This document shows, piece after piece, positions 34,314 through 42,549 of a stretch of 64,000 nucleotides of DNA. The stretch's first letter is position 1. The number at the start of each line of letters is the position of its first letter. This stretch comes from a virus, in IMG/VR virus record IMGVR_UViG_3300027749_000069, positions 1 through 64,000 of that record, one strand, 5' to 3'. The translations under genes were made by a program, and so were the position numbers. Below the pieces are notes generated by a model, which worked only from the letters and a program-made list of their open reading frames with translations, made no database searches and was not told where the DNA came from.

Positions 34314-35378
34314 TTATACTGTTTCTTCTTGTTTTAATTTGTCTATTGCTGATTGAATGGATTCATTTCTTTTATTTATTAATGAACCAAATATTGATAG
34401 GATATTATTTTTAGTTATTTCAGTTTCATAAGGTAGTAATGTTTCTTTCATTTTGTCCTTAACTTCATCAGTTAATTCAATACCTTCAATCCAAGCTAAT
34501 ATATATGTACCTAATAATTCAACTAATTTATTACCATCATATGTCCACATACCATTTTCACTTAACCAATCTGGTTCGGTGTCAGGGATTTTACCAACTA
34601 CAGGTACACCACATTTCATAGATTCTAATGGAAATGTACCAAAAGTACTTTCATCGTCAACCCATAATGATACCATACATTCTTTTAGATTTGTTGAAAA
34701 CTCATCATAAGACATTTGAACCATATCTCTAAATGTAATCCAACGCAATTGTGGAAACTTTAAATAAAATTCAGAAATTAATTTTCTATGTACGGCTCTA
34801 TCTCTACAACTAATTGCCACATATGGTTTTAATGGCAATTCAATTGGTTTAAAGTTATCTCCAATAATTGGTGGAATAATATAAACTAAACTTTCAGGAA
34901 AATAATCTAAAATATATCTCTTCGCACTTTCAGTTGTTGTAATAACTTTATCAAATCCATATTCACTATACCTACTTCCAATTGGTAATGTTTCGAACAT
35001 ATACTCTTTTTGTTGTACCAATAAAACTTTAACACATCTAATGTTTGATAATTGTTGTAATGTGTTTCCATAATACTCGGGAACAACTAAAACATCTTCA
35101 ATTTTAATTTCTACTTTATCTTCTTTGATTGATACAACTTCTAATTCACTATATTCTTCACTTAACCAAGAACTAACCCCAACATAGTTTTTATCCTCAA
35201 CTAAAATTTTGGATTTTCTACCGTTTTTATTAAGTGTTAATGCTAAATCGTAAATGTATTTTACCGATGCTCTGGCATTTGTTTTAGTATCATATGTTAA
35301 AAAATATATAACACTTTCATTGTTATTTAATCTACCTAAGGCAGATTCTAATTTTTCTATGTTTTCGTTATTACTCAT
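34314..35378 (-). CDS. GT-B glycosyltransferase
   Basis: 354 residues. Two Rossmann-like halves: N-terminal VIYFLTYDTKTNARASVKYI (about 18-38), and C-terminal YVAISCRDRAVHRKLISEFY and TFGTFPLESMKCGVPVVGKI (about 240-262). The latter is the G..PLE.M.CG.PVV nucleotide-sugar binding block of family 4-type enzymes. Start overlaps the small gene upstream by 8 nt. The substrate is not predictable. Together with the family 2 gene it forms a glycosylation pair in the late sigma operon. Confidence 0.75.
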   Translation of the reverse strand: MSNNENIEKLESALGRLNNNESVIYFLTYDTKTNARASVKYIYDLALTLNKNGRKSKILVEDKNYVGVSSWLSEEYSELEVVSIKEDKVEIKIEDVLVVPEYYGNTLQQLSNIRCVKVLLVQQKEYMFETLPIGSRYSEYGFDKVITTTESAKRYILDYFPESLVYIIPPIIGDNFKPIELPLKPYVAISCRDRAVHRKLISEFYLKFPQLRWITFRDMVQMSYDEFSTNLKECMVSLWVDDESTFGTFPLESMKCGVPVVGKIPDTEPDWLSENGMWTYDGNKLVELLGTYILAWIEGIELTDEVKDKMKETLLPYETEITKNNILSIFGSLINKRNESIQSAIDKLKQEETV

Positions 35379-35652
35379 CGTCTTCTATTAATATTTGGTT
35401 TTTTATTAGTGTATTAAATGCTATTTTAAATGATGTGGTTGTGTTGTTTTGTGCAAATTCACCAAGTTCTTCATCTACTTGTTCAAACTCAGCCAAAACT
35501 CTATCTAAACACATTTTTATAATTTCATACTTGAAAATGTTTACCTCGGTAACATCTTCTCCATCCTCGTCTTTTATATTTTTTCCTGTTCTACATTTGT
35601 CTGTGACTCCGTCAAGGTCAATGTAGTAGGTTTTTCCAAAGATTTCAACCAT
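35371..35652 (-). CDS. Small hypothetical protein
   Basis: 93 residues, acidic, helical in the second half (IIKMCLDRVLAEFEQVDEEL). The N-terminal 26 codons overlap the 3' end of the upstream gene in another frame (35574-35652), a long overlap by local standards. The next ATG is at residue 47, and starting there would remove half the protein. It overlaps the GT-B start by 8 nt. No family is recognised. Confidence 0.5.
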   Translation of the reverse strand: MVEIFGKTYYIDLDGVTDKCRTGKNIKDEDGEDVTEVNIFKYEIIKMCLDRVLAEFEQVDEELGEFAQNNTTTSFKIAFNTLIKNQILIEDDE

Positions 35653-36218
35653 GGTTCTTGTATTTCTGTTAATTTAGTTATTTCTTTTTTATTTGTAAAG
35701 TATTGATTATAAGTCGTGTTGAATTTAATTACAACTTTATCATTTGGACACGAATCAACTATTTTTTTACAATCAGTAATCCAAACATCACACTTGTTCC
35801 AATTTTCATCTAAATTTTCTGTTTTGATAGATTTAATATTATTACCCATAAATCCATTTTTTGACAAGAAGAAAAGAGTTGCAGGTTTTGCTTTACCTAA
35901 TTCATCTAAACCGACTAACGTAAAATTATGTTCTGGATTGTCAAAAATCATTTTATGTAAATCCGTAAATGTGGTAGAATAACTCAATCCAGCATGACCA
36001 AATATTTCAATTGGATATTCAACAAATAAAAAATATTCAAATTCTTCTTGTGATTGAAATTTATAAGAATTTAATAAATTGTCGTTTTGAATTGGTTCCG
36101 TTATGTCGTATTCAAAGACATCTTCACTTTCACTATCTAAATAAGAATCCTTATAATGAAAGTCAAATTTTTGTATTGTGTTTCTTATGACACCGTCTAT
36201 ACTAATAAAAATTTCCAT
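35574..36218 (-). CDS. HAD-like protein with altered active site
   Basis: 214 residues. MEIFISIDGVIRNT looks like HAD motif I (hhhDxDGT/V), but the first Asp is Ser, so a phosphatase reaction by the usual mechanism is unlikely. A later LFFLSKNGFMGNNI and CDVWITDCKKI fit HAD motifs II and III/IV loosely. It could be a non-catalytic HAD-like binding protein or another fold. It is the first gene of the operon that contains the glycosyltransferases and the late sigma factor. Confidence 0.5.
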   Translation of the reverse strand: MEIFISIDGVIRNTIQKFDFHYKDSYLDSESEDVFEYDITEPIQNDNLLNSYKFQSQEEFEYFLFVEYPIEIFGHAGLSYSTTFTDLHKMIFDNPEHNFTLVGLDELGKAKPATLFFLSKNGFMGNNIKSIKTENLDENWNKCDVWITDCKKIVDSCPNDKVVIKFNTTYNQYFTNKKEITKLTEIQEPWLKSLEKPTTLTLTESQTNVEQEKI

Positions 36219-36258
36219 AATAAAAATATAACATATCCATAATCATAAGTAAATAATA

Positions 36259-36290
36259 AACCCACACCATTATAGTAAAGGATGTGGGTT
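36259..36290 (-). terminator. Possible terminator after PhoH-like gene
   Basis: AACCCACATCC pairs with GGTGTGGGTT (10 pairs, one wobble) with an 11-nt loop. Read on the minus strand it is followed only by TATTATTT, so termination is likely but weak. It lies between the sigma operon and the PhoH gene, so it may instead be an attenuator of the downstream operon. Confidence 0.45.
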
Positions 36291-36314
36291 CAATTATATA
36301 ATCTAATAATTATT

Positions 36315-37046
36315 TTAATCGTATCTATTCAATATTTCACCAATGATTGGATTTCGTACAATGTCTTGCATTCCAAATTCAAAAATCCCAATTCCCTTAA
36401 CATCTTGTAATCTCATTTTAGCGTCAAATAAACCAGATTTAGTTTTATCTCTAAATTTATCTGATTGCTCCAAATCACCTGATAAAAAGAATTTGGAGTT
36501 GAATCCAATACGAGTTAATAATAACTTAATCTGTGATGGGGTAGCATTTTGAGCTTCTTCAAATACTAAGATGGTATTATCTACGTTCCAACCTCTCATA
36601 TAAGCGAGTGCTGCAACTTCAATGTAACCTTGGTCTTTTAGTTCTTCACGAGCCTCTTTACCTATAATCTTATTTAATAGGTAATATGACGGATAAATGT
36701 ATGGGTCTAATTTCTCCTCTAAACCCCCTGGAAGTGACCCTAATTTCTCTTCAGCCTCAACTGCGGGTCTAACTATGATAATCTTCTCGTACTTGTTAGA
36801 ATCGTCATATAATAGGTCCACAGCACGTTTCATGGCTATGTAGGACTTACCTACACCTGCTGGACCGAAACATAATGTAATTTGATTTTCTCCAAGAATA
36901 TTCCAATAGATTTCTTGGTTTTTTGTTAAGAACTTTTCTTTAGGACGTTTGATAATTTGTCTAATCCTATCTTTATGTGATATCTTCTTTTCTTCTACTA
37001 ATACGGGTGGGTGGTTGGTTGTTTTGGTTCTTGTTTTATATGCCAA
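36315..37046 (-). CDS. phoH: PhoH-like ATPase
   Basis: 243 residues. Walker A FGPAGVGKSYIA (about 59-70), then VRPAVEAEEKLGSLPGGLEE, AYMRGWNVDNTILVFEEAQN with Walker B, and FFLSGDLEQSDKF with the sensor. These are the PhoH family blocks in order. PhoH is common in marine phages, with a proposed RNA- or phosphate-related role that remains unproven. The start is a TTG at 37046; no upstream ATG is in frame, and the next ATG lies within the domain. A TATTTATA octamer is 32 nt upstream. Confidence 0.85.
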   Translation of the reverse strand: MAYKTRTKTTNHPPVLVEEKKISHKDRIRQIIKRPKEKFLTKNQEIYWNILGENQITLCFGPAGVGKSYIAMKRAVDLLYDDSNKYEKIIIVRPAVEAEEKLGSLPGGLEEKLDPYIYPSYYLLNKIIGKEAREELKDQGYIEVAALAYMRGWNVDNTILVFEEAQNATPSQIKLLLTRIGFNSKFFLSGDLEQSDKFRDKTKSGLFDAKMRLQDVKGIGIFEFGMQDIVRNPIIGEILNRYD

Positions 37047-37078
37047 AATTGATAGTTTTAAAAGTTCTGTTTATTGTT

Positions 37079-37086
37079 TATAAATA
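37079..37086 (-). promoter_or_regulatory. Candidate late promoter of PhoH gene
   Basis: On the minus strand TATTTATA, 32 nt before the TTG start at 37046, in the gap after the dUTPase stop. Confidence 0.5.
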
Positions 37087-37089
37087 TCA

Positions 37090-37743
37090 TCAAACACCGG
37101 TAGATCCAAATCCTCCCTCACCTCTTTCTGTATTAGATAATTCAGGAACTTCAGTCATATATATGGTAGGATAAGGTAATATGATGATTTGAGCTCCTCT
37201 ATCTCCAACTTTGTATTTAATTGAGTCCAAACCATTTGTTTTCTTAAAGGTGGCTTGTAATTCTCCTCTATATCCACTATCAATTACACCAACACAATTT
37301 GATAACATTAAATCTTGGTTTCTAACTGAAGAACGAGGGAATACTAATCCAACATAACCTTGTGGGATTTCCATGGCAATACCAAATCCATAAGAAACAC
37401 TAAATGATGTATTTTCTATTTCTCTTGTAATTGTTAAATCCATTCCAGCATCCCCAACTTTTGAATATGATGGAATTACAGCTTCAGGAACTAATTTTTT
37501 AACTTTAACTAAAGTACCTCCACCCGTCATCGTTGGTTGAGTGTTAATTATATTTTGTCCGGCAACAGGGGTATTAATATTTTTTGAAACTTCGTCATTA
37601 GTAATTTCGCCAGATAATTTATTTAGAACTTCTTCTAACTCACTTAAATAACTCATATCCTGACTTTCATCGGTATCATCATTTAGTGTTTTTTCAATCT
37701 CTTCTAATTTTTTTAAATACTGTTCTATTTCTTCTTTTTCCAT
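37090..37743 (-). CDS. dut: dUTPase with N-terminal extension
   Basis: 217 residues. The C-terminal 140 carry the trimeric dUTPase motifs: SKVGDAGMDL (1), FPRSSVRNQDLMLSN (2), GVIDSGYRGEL (3), the GDRGAQIII block (4), and RGEGGFGSTG (5), which closes over the substrate. The N-terminal 75 residues are an acidic coiled segment not found in the enzyme family. The enzyme cuts dUTP to dUMP, keeping uracil out of phage DNA. It is followed upstream by two small genes on the same strand. Confidence 0.9.
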   Translation of the reverse strand: MEKEEIEQYLKKLEEIEKTLNDDTDESQDMSYLSELEEVLNKLSGEITNDEVSKNINTPVAGQNIINTQPTMTGGGTLVKVKKLVPEAVIPSYSKVGDAGMDLTITREIENTSFSVSYGFGIAMEIPQGYVGLVFPRSSVRNQDLMLSNCVGVIDSGYRGELQATFKKTNGLDSIKYKVGDRGAQIIILPYPTIYMTEVPELSNTERGEGGFGSTGV

Positions 37744-37744
37744 T

Positions 37745-37957
37745 TTATTTTTTCTTTTCTTCCAACCATTTATCTAACGCCTTTATTCTTCTTTTAAGGT
37801 CATCATCTTGGGGTCTTAAACATATTTCTACGAATAAATCTGTTATTCGTATTAACTCTTCTAAAGTAACAGAAACACCAACTGTTGTAACATACTCTAA
37901 AGCCATTTTACTTTGCGATTGACGCATAATTTGTATTTCACGACTATAGAATTCCAT
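37745..37957 (-). CDS. Small hypothetical helical protein
   Basis: 70 residues, helical (LEELIRITDLFVEICLRPQD, then basic DLKRRIKALDKWLEEKKK). It ends 1 nt before the dUTPase start. No family is recognised; similar small helical proteins of this size are common in T4-like early regions, but no function follows. Confidence 0.55.
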   Translation of the reverse strand: MEFYSREIQIMRQSQSKMALEYVTTVGVSVTLEELIRITDLFVEICLRPQDDDLKRRIKALDKWLEEKKK

Positions 37958-37976
37958 ATCAGTTGGTGTTTAATTG

Positions 37977-38213
37977 TTATTTACTTTTGTAATACTCTGG
38001 TGTGTTCTTACTGTCAATGATACACTCAATTGCCATTTTTGCAACTGAAATACTTTCACTTGAACGCGTGTCACCAGCTCTGTATTTTGATGCAACAATG
38101 GTTGCCTCTTCTACTGATTCCGCTTCGATAATGTACTTGTACTTTTTAACACGAGGATTTCCTTCTCTGTCCATTTGTTCGGTCTCATAACCGATTGTAA
38201 CTAAATAATGCAT
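37977..38213 (-). CDS. Small hypothetical protein, DUF4494-like
   Basis: 78 residues. Y.V...Y....DREGNPRVKKYKYIIEAESVEEATIVA resembles the Bacteroidota DUF4494 pattern (a strand, a charged loop naming a modified product, then A.S..EA). The match is by eye and weak. It is a cytoplasmic small protein of unknown function, between a glycosyltransferase and the dUTPase group. Confidence 0.5.
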   Translation of the reverse strand: MHYLVTIGYETEQMDREGNPRVKKYKYIIEAESVEEATIVASKYRAGDTRSSESISVAKMAIECIIDSKNTPEYYKSK

Positions 38214-38219
38214 GTTGTT

Positions 38220-39440
38220 TTATTTTATTATTGATTTAAAAAATTCTACTCTATCTTGACAAACTTTTTTTAATGAGTATTTGTCTTTTACTGTTTCATA
38301 TAAACGATTACCTAAATCTTCAATCATATTTGGATTTTCAACTAAACGTTTCATATGTTTTGCCCAATCCTTATGATTTCTTCTTGGGTTAACTAATAAT
38401 GCGTTACCGTTATCATTAAACTTACCGTCGTTAATTGCTGAAATTAAATCTAATGTATATGGGTCAGTTTCACTTGCAATAATTGCTTTCTTATGAAATC
38501 CCGCTTCAATAACTTTTAATTGTGATTTGTTAGCATTAAATTGAGATTCAACTAACGGCGCTAAAGATACATCAAATGTGTTATAATTTGATGCATATGT
38601 TTTAATATCCTTTGTCCATCTTCTTCTATACGGTTCGTTCACATCATCATACGGTGTATCAACAAATGTATTTAAAAAACTTTTATATTGAGGACTTAAT
38701 ACTTTATAATCTTCAGTAAAGAATTTTTCATACTTATACCAAACAGTTTCCGTTGGTTGAATTGAACGTTGTCTTTGTTTTCCTTCTTGGTCAATTTCAG
38801 TCACAGTACCTCTTAAGTCAAACCCACATAACACAAATTGTACTTTATCTTTGAAACTGTTATGTGTTGAAGAAATACCATTTGACATTAATTCAATATC
38901 AGATAAATGTGAAGAACCTCCTAACCAACCAAATCTAATTTTATCTGATTTAATTGGTTCTCTTTTAAATTGAGGTTCATCTTCATTAACCGCATTTGGA
39001 AAAATTTCAATATTTTTTACATTTAATCTATCTTTAATTGTTTTTGCAAAAATTGAAGTTGTTGTTGTGACATAATCCACCACTTTTAACATCTCCATTT
39101 TCATTTCACCAATTTTAGAATTTTTAATCTGATGATACATTGGGTGTCTTTGATCTACAAACCATAAATCATCAATATCCATAATAACTTTAATTCCTTT
39201 TGATTGTAACCACTTAATCCTATTAATATTATCGTCGTGATTTGTTTGGTGTATGAAAGTGTGGAATACGACGATATCGTAATTTAAAAAATACTCATCA
39301 TTATTATCTGCATTATATGAGATATCCACGTGAACATCATCCGAATGATTATCACCAATGAATTGGTAAGGGTCCATCATTCTAAACTTACCTACACCAT
39401 GTTTATCCGAGGGGATTGCTAAAATTCTAATTTTTGACAT
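38220..39440 (-). CDS. GT-B glycosyltransferase-like protein
   Basis: 406 residues. The N-terminal half contains IVVFHTFIHQTNHDDNINRI and IKVIMDIDDLWF, typical of phage GT-B proteins. The C-terminal half has IRFGWLGGSSHLSDIELM, FDVSLAPLVESQFNANKSQL and KVIEAGFHKKAIIASE, the E..... K..E......I.S. donor-binding region. It probably uses a nucleotide sugar. It is the third glycosyltransferase in 6 kb but lies in a separate unit. Donor and acceptor cannot be told from the sequence. Confidence 0.7.
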   Translation of the reverse strand: MSKIRILAIPSDKHGVGKFRMMDPYQFIGDNHSDDVHVDISYNADNNDEYFLNYDIVVFHTFIHQTNHDDNINRIKWLQSKGIKVIMDIDDLWFVDQRHPMYHQIKNSKIGEMKMEMLKVVDYVTTTTSIFAKTIKDRLNVKNIEIFPNAVNEDEPQFKREPIKSDKIRFGWLGGSSHLSDIELMSNGISSTHNSFKDKVQFVLCGFDLRGTVTEIDQEGKQRQRSIQPTETVWYKYEKFFTEDYKVLSPQYKSFLNTFVDTPYDDVNEPYRRRWTKDIKTYASNYNTFDVSLAPLVESQFNANKSQLKVIEAGFHKKAIIASETDPYTLDLISAINDGKFNDNGNALLVNPRRNHKDWAKHMKRLVENPNMIEDLGNRLYETVKDKYSLKKVCQDRVEFFKSIIK

Positions 39441-39491
39441 TAATTACTATTATATGTCTATAATATAACAAATAAAAATGAAAAAACAAAA

Positions 39492-40064
39492 TTACTTCGC
39501 TTTATTTACTCCTGTGATTTTACCTTTGAATATGGAATCACCTACCTTTAATACTAAATTTTCGTTAATTGATGCAGTGGTTGATGCTGATAATATTTGA
39601 TTTAACTTTTCATCCATTACTTTACGAACTGTATTTTCAATAAGTGTGGCAATTGCCCCCATATCAATATTACTATTGTATTGTACTACTTGTTTTTGTT
39701 GTGGTTGTTTTTTACCAACACCTTCTTGTTCCATTAATCTTTTGGCACCTTTTAAGAAATCCATATCAAGTGTATCATTTAAAGATATTTGTTGAATTGG
39801 ATTCTCAATCATTGCTTTTTTAATTGCATCAGGTAATTTAGAATTTTGTATTTTATCAACAGATGGCATTCCCATTTGTTTTGTTGAAGATTGTTGTGGT
39901 AAATCTTGATTATTCATTAAATCTTCTGGACTTGACCTTAACATTTCTTCATTTACATGACCTCTTTCATAGTTTCCTCCATCTACTTTATTCATTACTT
40001 TTTTAGCATTAACTAATTTTTGCATTAAATCGTTAGATGATATTGTTCCTTTTCCTTGTGACAT
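39492..40064 (-). CDS. Hypothetical virion-type protein
   Basis: 190 residues. A Gln/Asn/Pro-rich N-terminal region (MNNQDLPQQSSTKQM), a helix TLIENTVRKVMDEKL, and a C-terminal strand-rich ending ENLVLKVGDSIFKGKITGV that could be a small barrel. The start is 3 nt after a TATTTATT octamer. No family is recognised. It heads the minus-strand group on the far side of 40098-42501, whose proteins look like virion-internal components. Confidence 0.55.
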   Translation of the reverse strand: MSQGKGTISSNDLMQKLVNAKKVMNKVDGGNYERGHVNEEMLRSSPEDLMNNQDLPQQSSTKQMGMPSVDKIQNSKLPDAIKKAMIENPIQQISLNDTLDMDFLKGAKRLMEQEGVGKKQPQQKQVVQYNSNIDMGAIATLIENTVRKVMDEKLNQILSASTTASINENLVLKVGDSIFKGKITGVNKAK

Positions 40065-40067
40065 ACT

Positions 40068-40075
40068 AATAAATA
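40068..40075 (-). promoter_or_regulatory. Candidate late promoter (minus strand)
   Basis: On the minus strand TATTTATT, 3 nt before the ATG at 40064. Confidence 0.5.
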
Positions 40076-40097
40076 TTTTATTTAAATATAATATTTT

Positions 40098-40844
40098 TTA
40101 TGAAAACATTAAACGCTTAATGTTTTTAATACTTTCTTGAAGTTTTTTATTTTCATCCTCTTCTGGATTAACTTCAGGTTTTTCCTGTGGTTTTGGTTGA
40201 GGAAGTTCTTGTGTTTTAGGTTCTTCGGGAGTTGGTTCTTTTGGTGTTATTGGTGTCTTTGTTGGTTTTGTTTGTGGTGTCGGTTGTGGTAATTCTGTTG
40301 GTGTAGGTTCCGTAGGTTCAGTAGGTTTAACTTCAGGCTCAACTGGTTGAGGTTCTGTAGGTTGTGGTTGAACTGGTTTAGGTGTTGGTTTAGTAACTGT
40401 AGGTTTAACAATCCTTGGTTTTTTAACTTCAGGTTTATTTGTCCAATCAGCAGTTACATAAGTAACACTCATAGATTTATCATCACCTTCTTTATAGTCG
40501 GGTCTTTTTTGGTCAAACTTACTATCACTAATTTTTAAATTACTCATACGACCAACCATAAAGGTTCTCCAACCTGTTTTATCAAATCCTTTTTTGGATA
40601 CTGATGGTGGTTGAACATACGCACGAACAACTAAATTACCTTTTTTATTTAAACCTAATGCAACTGCTTCAGCATCAATTCTATTACCTGGCTTAACACT
40701 GGTTTTTTCTGGTTTTCTTGGACCACTATAGAAAAAAGATATTTTATTCCTATTTTTAATTGCATCAACAATAGGTTTTGTTTTAGTTGTCTTTAATATA
40801 TTTTGTTCTTCAATAACATTGAAGAATGTTTGATTAAAATTCAT
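40098..40844 (-). CDS. WYL-like domain protein with Pro-rich arm and C-terminal tag
   Basis: 248 residues. Residues about 22-135 (IVDAIKNRNKISFFYSG, later GWRTFMVGRMSNLKI) follow the WYL-like pattern: helix, I.F.Y, a variable strand set, then GWR.F...R...L. A Pro/Thr/Glu repeat (PTPTELPQPTP type) spans about 150-230. It ends with KLQESIKNIKRLMFS, a helical tag also found on neighbouring proteins. WYL domains bind ligands or nucleic acids in regulators; here the arm and tag suggest a virion protein. The stop of the preceding gene overlaps its start. Confidence 0.5.
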   Translation of the reverse strand: MNFNQTFFNVIEEQNILKTTKTKPIVDAIKNRNKISFFYSGPRKPEKTSVKPGNRIDAEAVALGLNKKGNLVVRAYVQPPSVSKKGFDKTGWRTFMVGRMSNLKISDSKFDQKRPDYKEGDDKSMSVTYVTADWTNKPEVKKPRIVKPTVTKPTPKPVQPQPTEPQPVEPEVKPTEPTEPTPTELPQPTPQTKPTKTPITPKEPTPEEPKTQELPQPKPQEKPEVNPEEDENKKLQESIKNIKRLMFS

Positions 40845-41239
40845 TATTGGAAATCAGGGTATTTGTTGGATTCACCAAATTTATTTTTATTAATAACTTG
40901 TATTCTTGTATTAATATCTGTTAATGAACCAACTTGTCCATTGTCACCTTTTTGACCCTTACCAAATTCATCACCATCTGACATTGCATCTGGATTTGTA
41001 ATACCATATCCATTTTCATTACTATATCTATTGGTTGCCATAATTTGAATTCTTGTATTAATATCGGTTAAAGAACCGACAGTACCTGTATCACCAACTT
41101 GTCCTTTACCTAATTCATCTCCATCGGAAAGTGCATCTTTACTTGTGATACCATAACCATTTTTTTCTGAATATCTATTAATAACAACTTCTTGTGTTCT
41201 TAATTTTTCAGCGATAACTTCTAATTGTGTCTTTGCCAT
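40844..41239 (-). CDS. Protein with two 44-residue tandem repeats
   Basis: 131 residues. A 20-residue helix, then two copies of about 44 residues: NRYSEKNGYGITSKDALSDG and NRYSNENGYGITNPDAMSDG, each followed by DELGKGQ-type and VGSLTDINTRIQ segments. The Gly/Asp turns (GDTGTVG) recall short collagen-like or bead-like strands. No family is recognised. It overlaps the WYL-like gene (41-nt-free coupling at 40844) and belongs to the putative virion group. The GKGQxG motif also occurs in the gene at 41728-42501. Confidence 0.6.
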   Translation of the reverse strand: MAKTQLEVIAEKLRTQEVVINRYSEKNGYGITSKDALSDGDELGKGQVGDTGTVGSLTDINTRIQIMATNRYSNENGYGITNPDAMSDGDEFGKGQKGDNGQVGSLTDINTRIQVINKNKFGESNKYPDFQ

Positions 41240-41240
41240 A

Positions 41241-41735
41241 TTATAACATTAATTTTTTTATTCTTTGTAATTGTTCAAACAAACCAGATAATTTAATACT
41301 TGATATTGAAGATTTATGTGAATTACTTTTCATCATATTCAATGGAGGTAAGAAATCTGGTTTCTTTGAATGTTTTTTCAAATGACTATTTTTTCTTTCT
41401 CCAGTTATCCCACCAATATCATCAGCCTGTTTTCTTCCGTCTTTTCTATTACTCACCATATCTCTTTCACCTTGTAGGTATTGTTTAGACCATCTGTCCA
41501 TTAACTCACCACCAGCCAAGTCATACCTAACTCTATCACCAATTTTATCAATATTTTGTAAGTCATGTATAATTCTTTTTAACTGTCCGTATTTAACTTT
41601 TTTGTCTATTAAAAGTTTCTTGGCTCTTTGTACACCATGAACATGTGTTCCGTTAAGACCAACGATTGTATGGTTAATCTTATCTAAAATGTTCTGCGGT
41701 ATATCAAATATCCTATGTTTTAAATCCTTATTCAT
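41241..41735 (-). CDS. Hypothetical protein with C-terminal helix tag
   Basis: 164 residues, basic, helical N-terminal half (KINHTIVGLNGTHVHGVQRA) with a His-rich patch, and a linker rich in Lys/Ser. The end LFEQLQRIKKLML resembles the tag at the C-terminus of the WYL-like protein and the N-terminus of the flavoprotein. Its start overlaps the upstream gene by 8 nt. Function is unknown; internal head protein suggested by tag and neighbours. Confidence 0.55.
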   Translation of the reverse strand: MNKDLKHRIFDIPQNILDKINHTIVGLNGTHVHGVQRAKKLLIDKKVKYGQLKRIIHDLQNIDKIGDRVRYDLAGGELMDRWSKQYLQGERDMVSNRKDGRKQADDIGGITGERKNSHLKKHSKKPDFLPPLNMMKSNSHKSSISSIKLSGLFEQLQRIKKLML

Positions 41736-42501
41736 TATCTTTTTTAATATAATTAATTACATCGTCAGCTGTTAAACCGTGACTATCCATACTATTTTTT
41801 AATGAATTAAGTTGTCTTTTAATAATTGGATGTATTTCTTTTGGTTCAACTTCTTCCTTTTCTTTTTCTAAAACATCATTATCTTTACTTCTACCTTTAA
41901 GAATACTCTCAATATACTCTTCCATATACTTTTTTGGGTTCTCAACTAATCTAACTTTATCGTCTGGTAGATTCTTATCATAACCCATTTGATCCATTCT
42001 ATCTTCAGCTTCTTCACTATCTAAACCTAAATCTTTCTCAAAATACTCTTCTGCCTCTTCATAATCCGCATCATTTCCCATAGTTGCTTCAAATCCGAGA
42101 GCATCTTTCATTGCAATTTCAATTAGTTCTCCTTTGGTTAATTTACCCTCACCCCAAAACTTCGTGTAGTTTTGAACCTTAGTCATACCATAATTACCCA
42201 TTTGACCTTTTCCTGTTTTAACCACTTCATCACTTGTTGAATCGGAACTAACACCTCTTGTGTTTAAATCTGATGGTTTTTTACTTGTTAAAAAATTACC
42301 TTCTTTATCTACAATTTCATCAACTTCCTCTTCCTTTTCTACTTTATCAGGTATTTTACTATAATCTGTTTTATCAGAAAACTCTTTGGCCCATTTGGAC
42401 CACTTCTTATTTTTACCCCCTTTGGCTTTTGCATAGAAGAATCTTTGTTGTGCTTTTGACGCAAATTTCTCTTCAATTACCTGTTTTATAAAATTATTCA
42501 T
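41728..42501 (-). CDS. Hypothetical virion-associated protein
   Basis: 257 residues. The N-terminal helix (MNNFIKQVIEEKFASKAQQR) leads into RFFYAKAKGGKNKKWSKWAK, a block shared by many phage proteins of unknown role. Residues about 75-105 carry SDEVVKTGKGQMGNYG, like the repeats in the 40844-41239 protein. The C-terminal half is acidic and helical. It is the first gene of the group, with a TATTTATA octamer 15 nt upstream. Confidence 0.6.
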   Translation of the reverse strand: MNNFIKQVIEEKFASKAQQRFFYAKAKGGKNKKWSKWAKEFSDKTDYSKIPDKVEKEEEVDEIVDKEGNFLTSKKPSDLNTRGVSSDSTSDEVVKTGKGQMGNYGMTKVQNYTKFWGEGKLTKGELIEIAMKDALGFEATMGNDADYEEAEEYFEKDLGLDSEEAEDRMDQMGYDKNLPDDKVRLVENPKKYMEEYIESILKGRSKDNDVLEKEKEEVEPKEIHPIIKRQLNSLKNSMDSHGLTADDVINYIKKDNE

Positions 42502-42516
42502 CTAAATGGACTTTTA

Positions 42517-42524
42517 TATAAATA
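42517..42524 (-). promoter_or_regulatory. Candidate late promoter, divergent (minus)
   Basis: On the minus strand TATTTATA, 15 nt before the start at 42501. A plus-strand octamer lies 17 nt away, so this is a divergent late promoter pair. Confidence 0.55.
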
Positions 42525-42541
42525 TCAAATGTTATGAAAGA

Positions 42542-42549
42542 TATTTATA
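42542..42549 (+). promoter_or_regulatory. Candidate late promoter, divergent (plus)
   Basis: TATTTATA, 5 nt before the ATG at 42555. It decides between the two in-frame ATGs (42534 and 42555). Confidence 0.6.
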
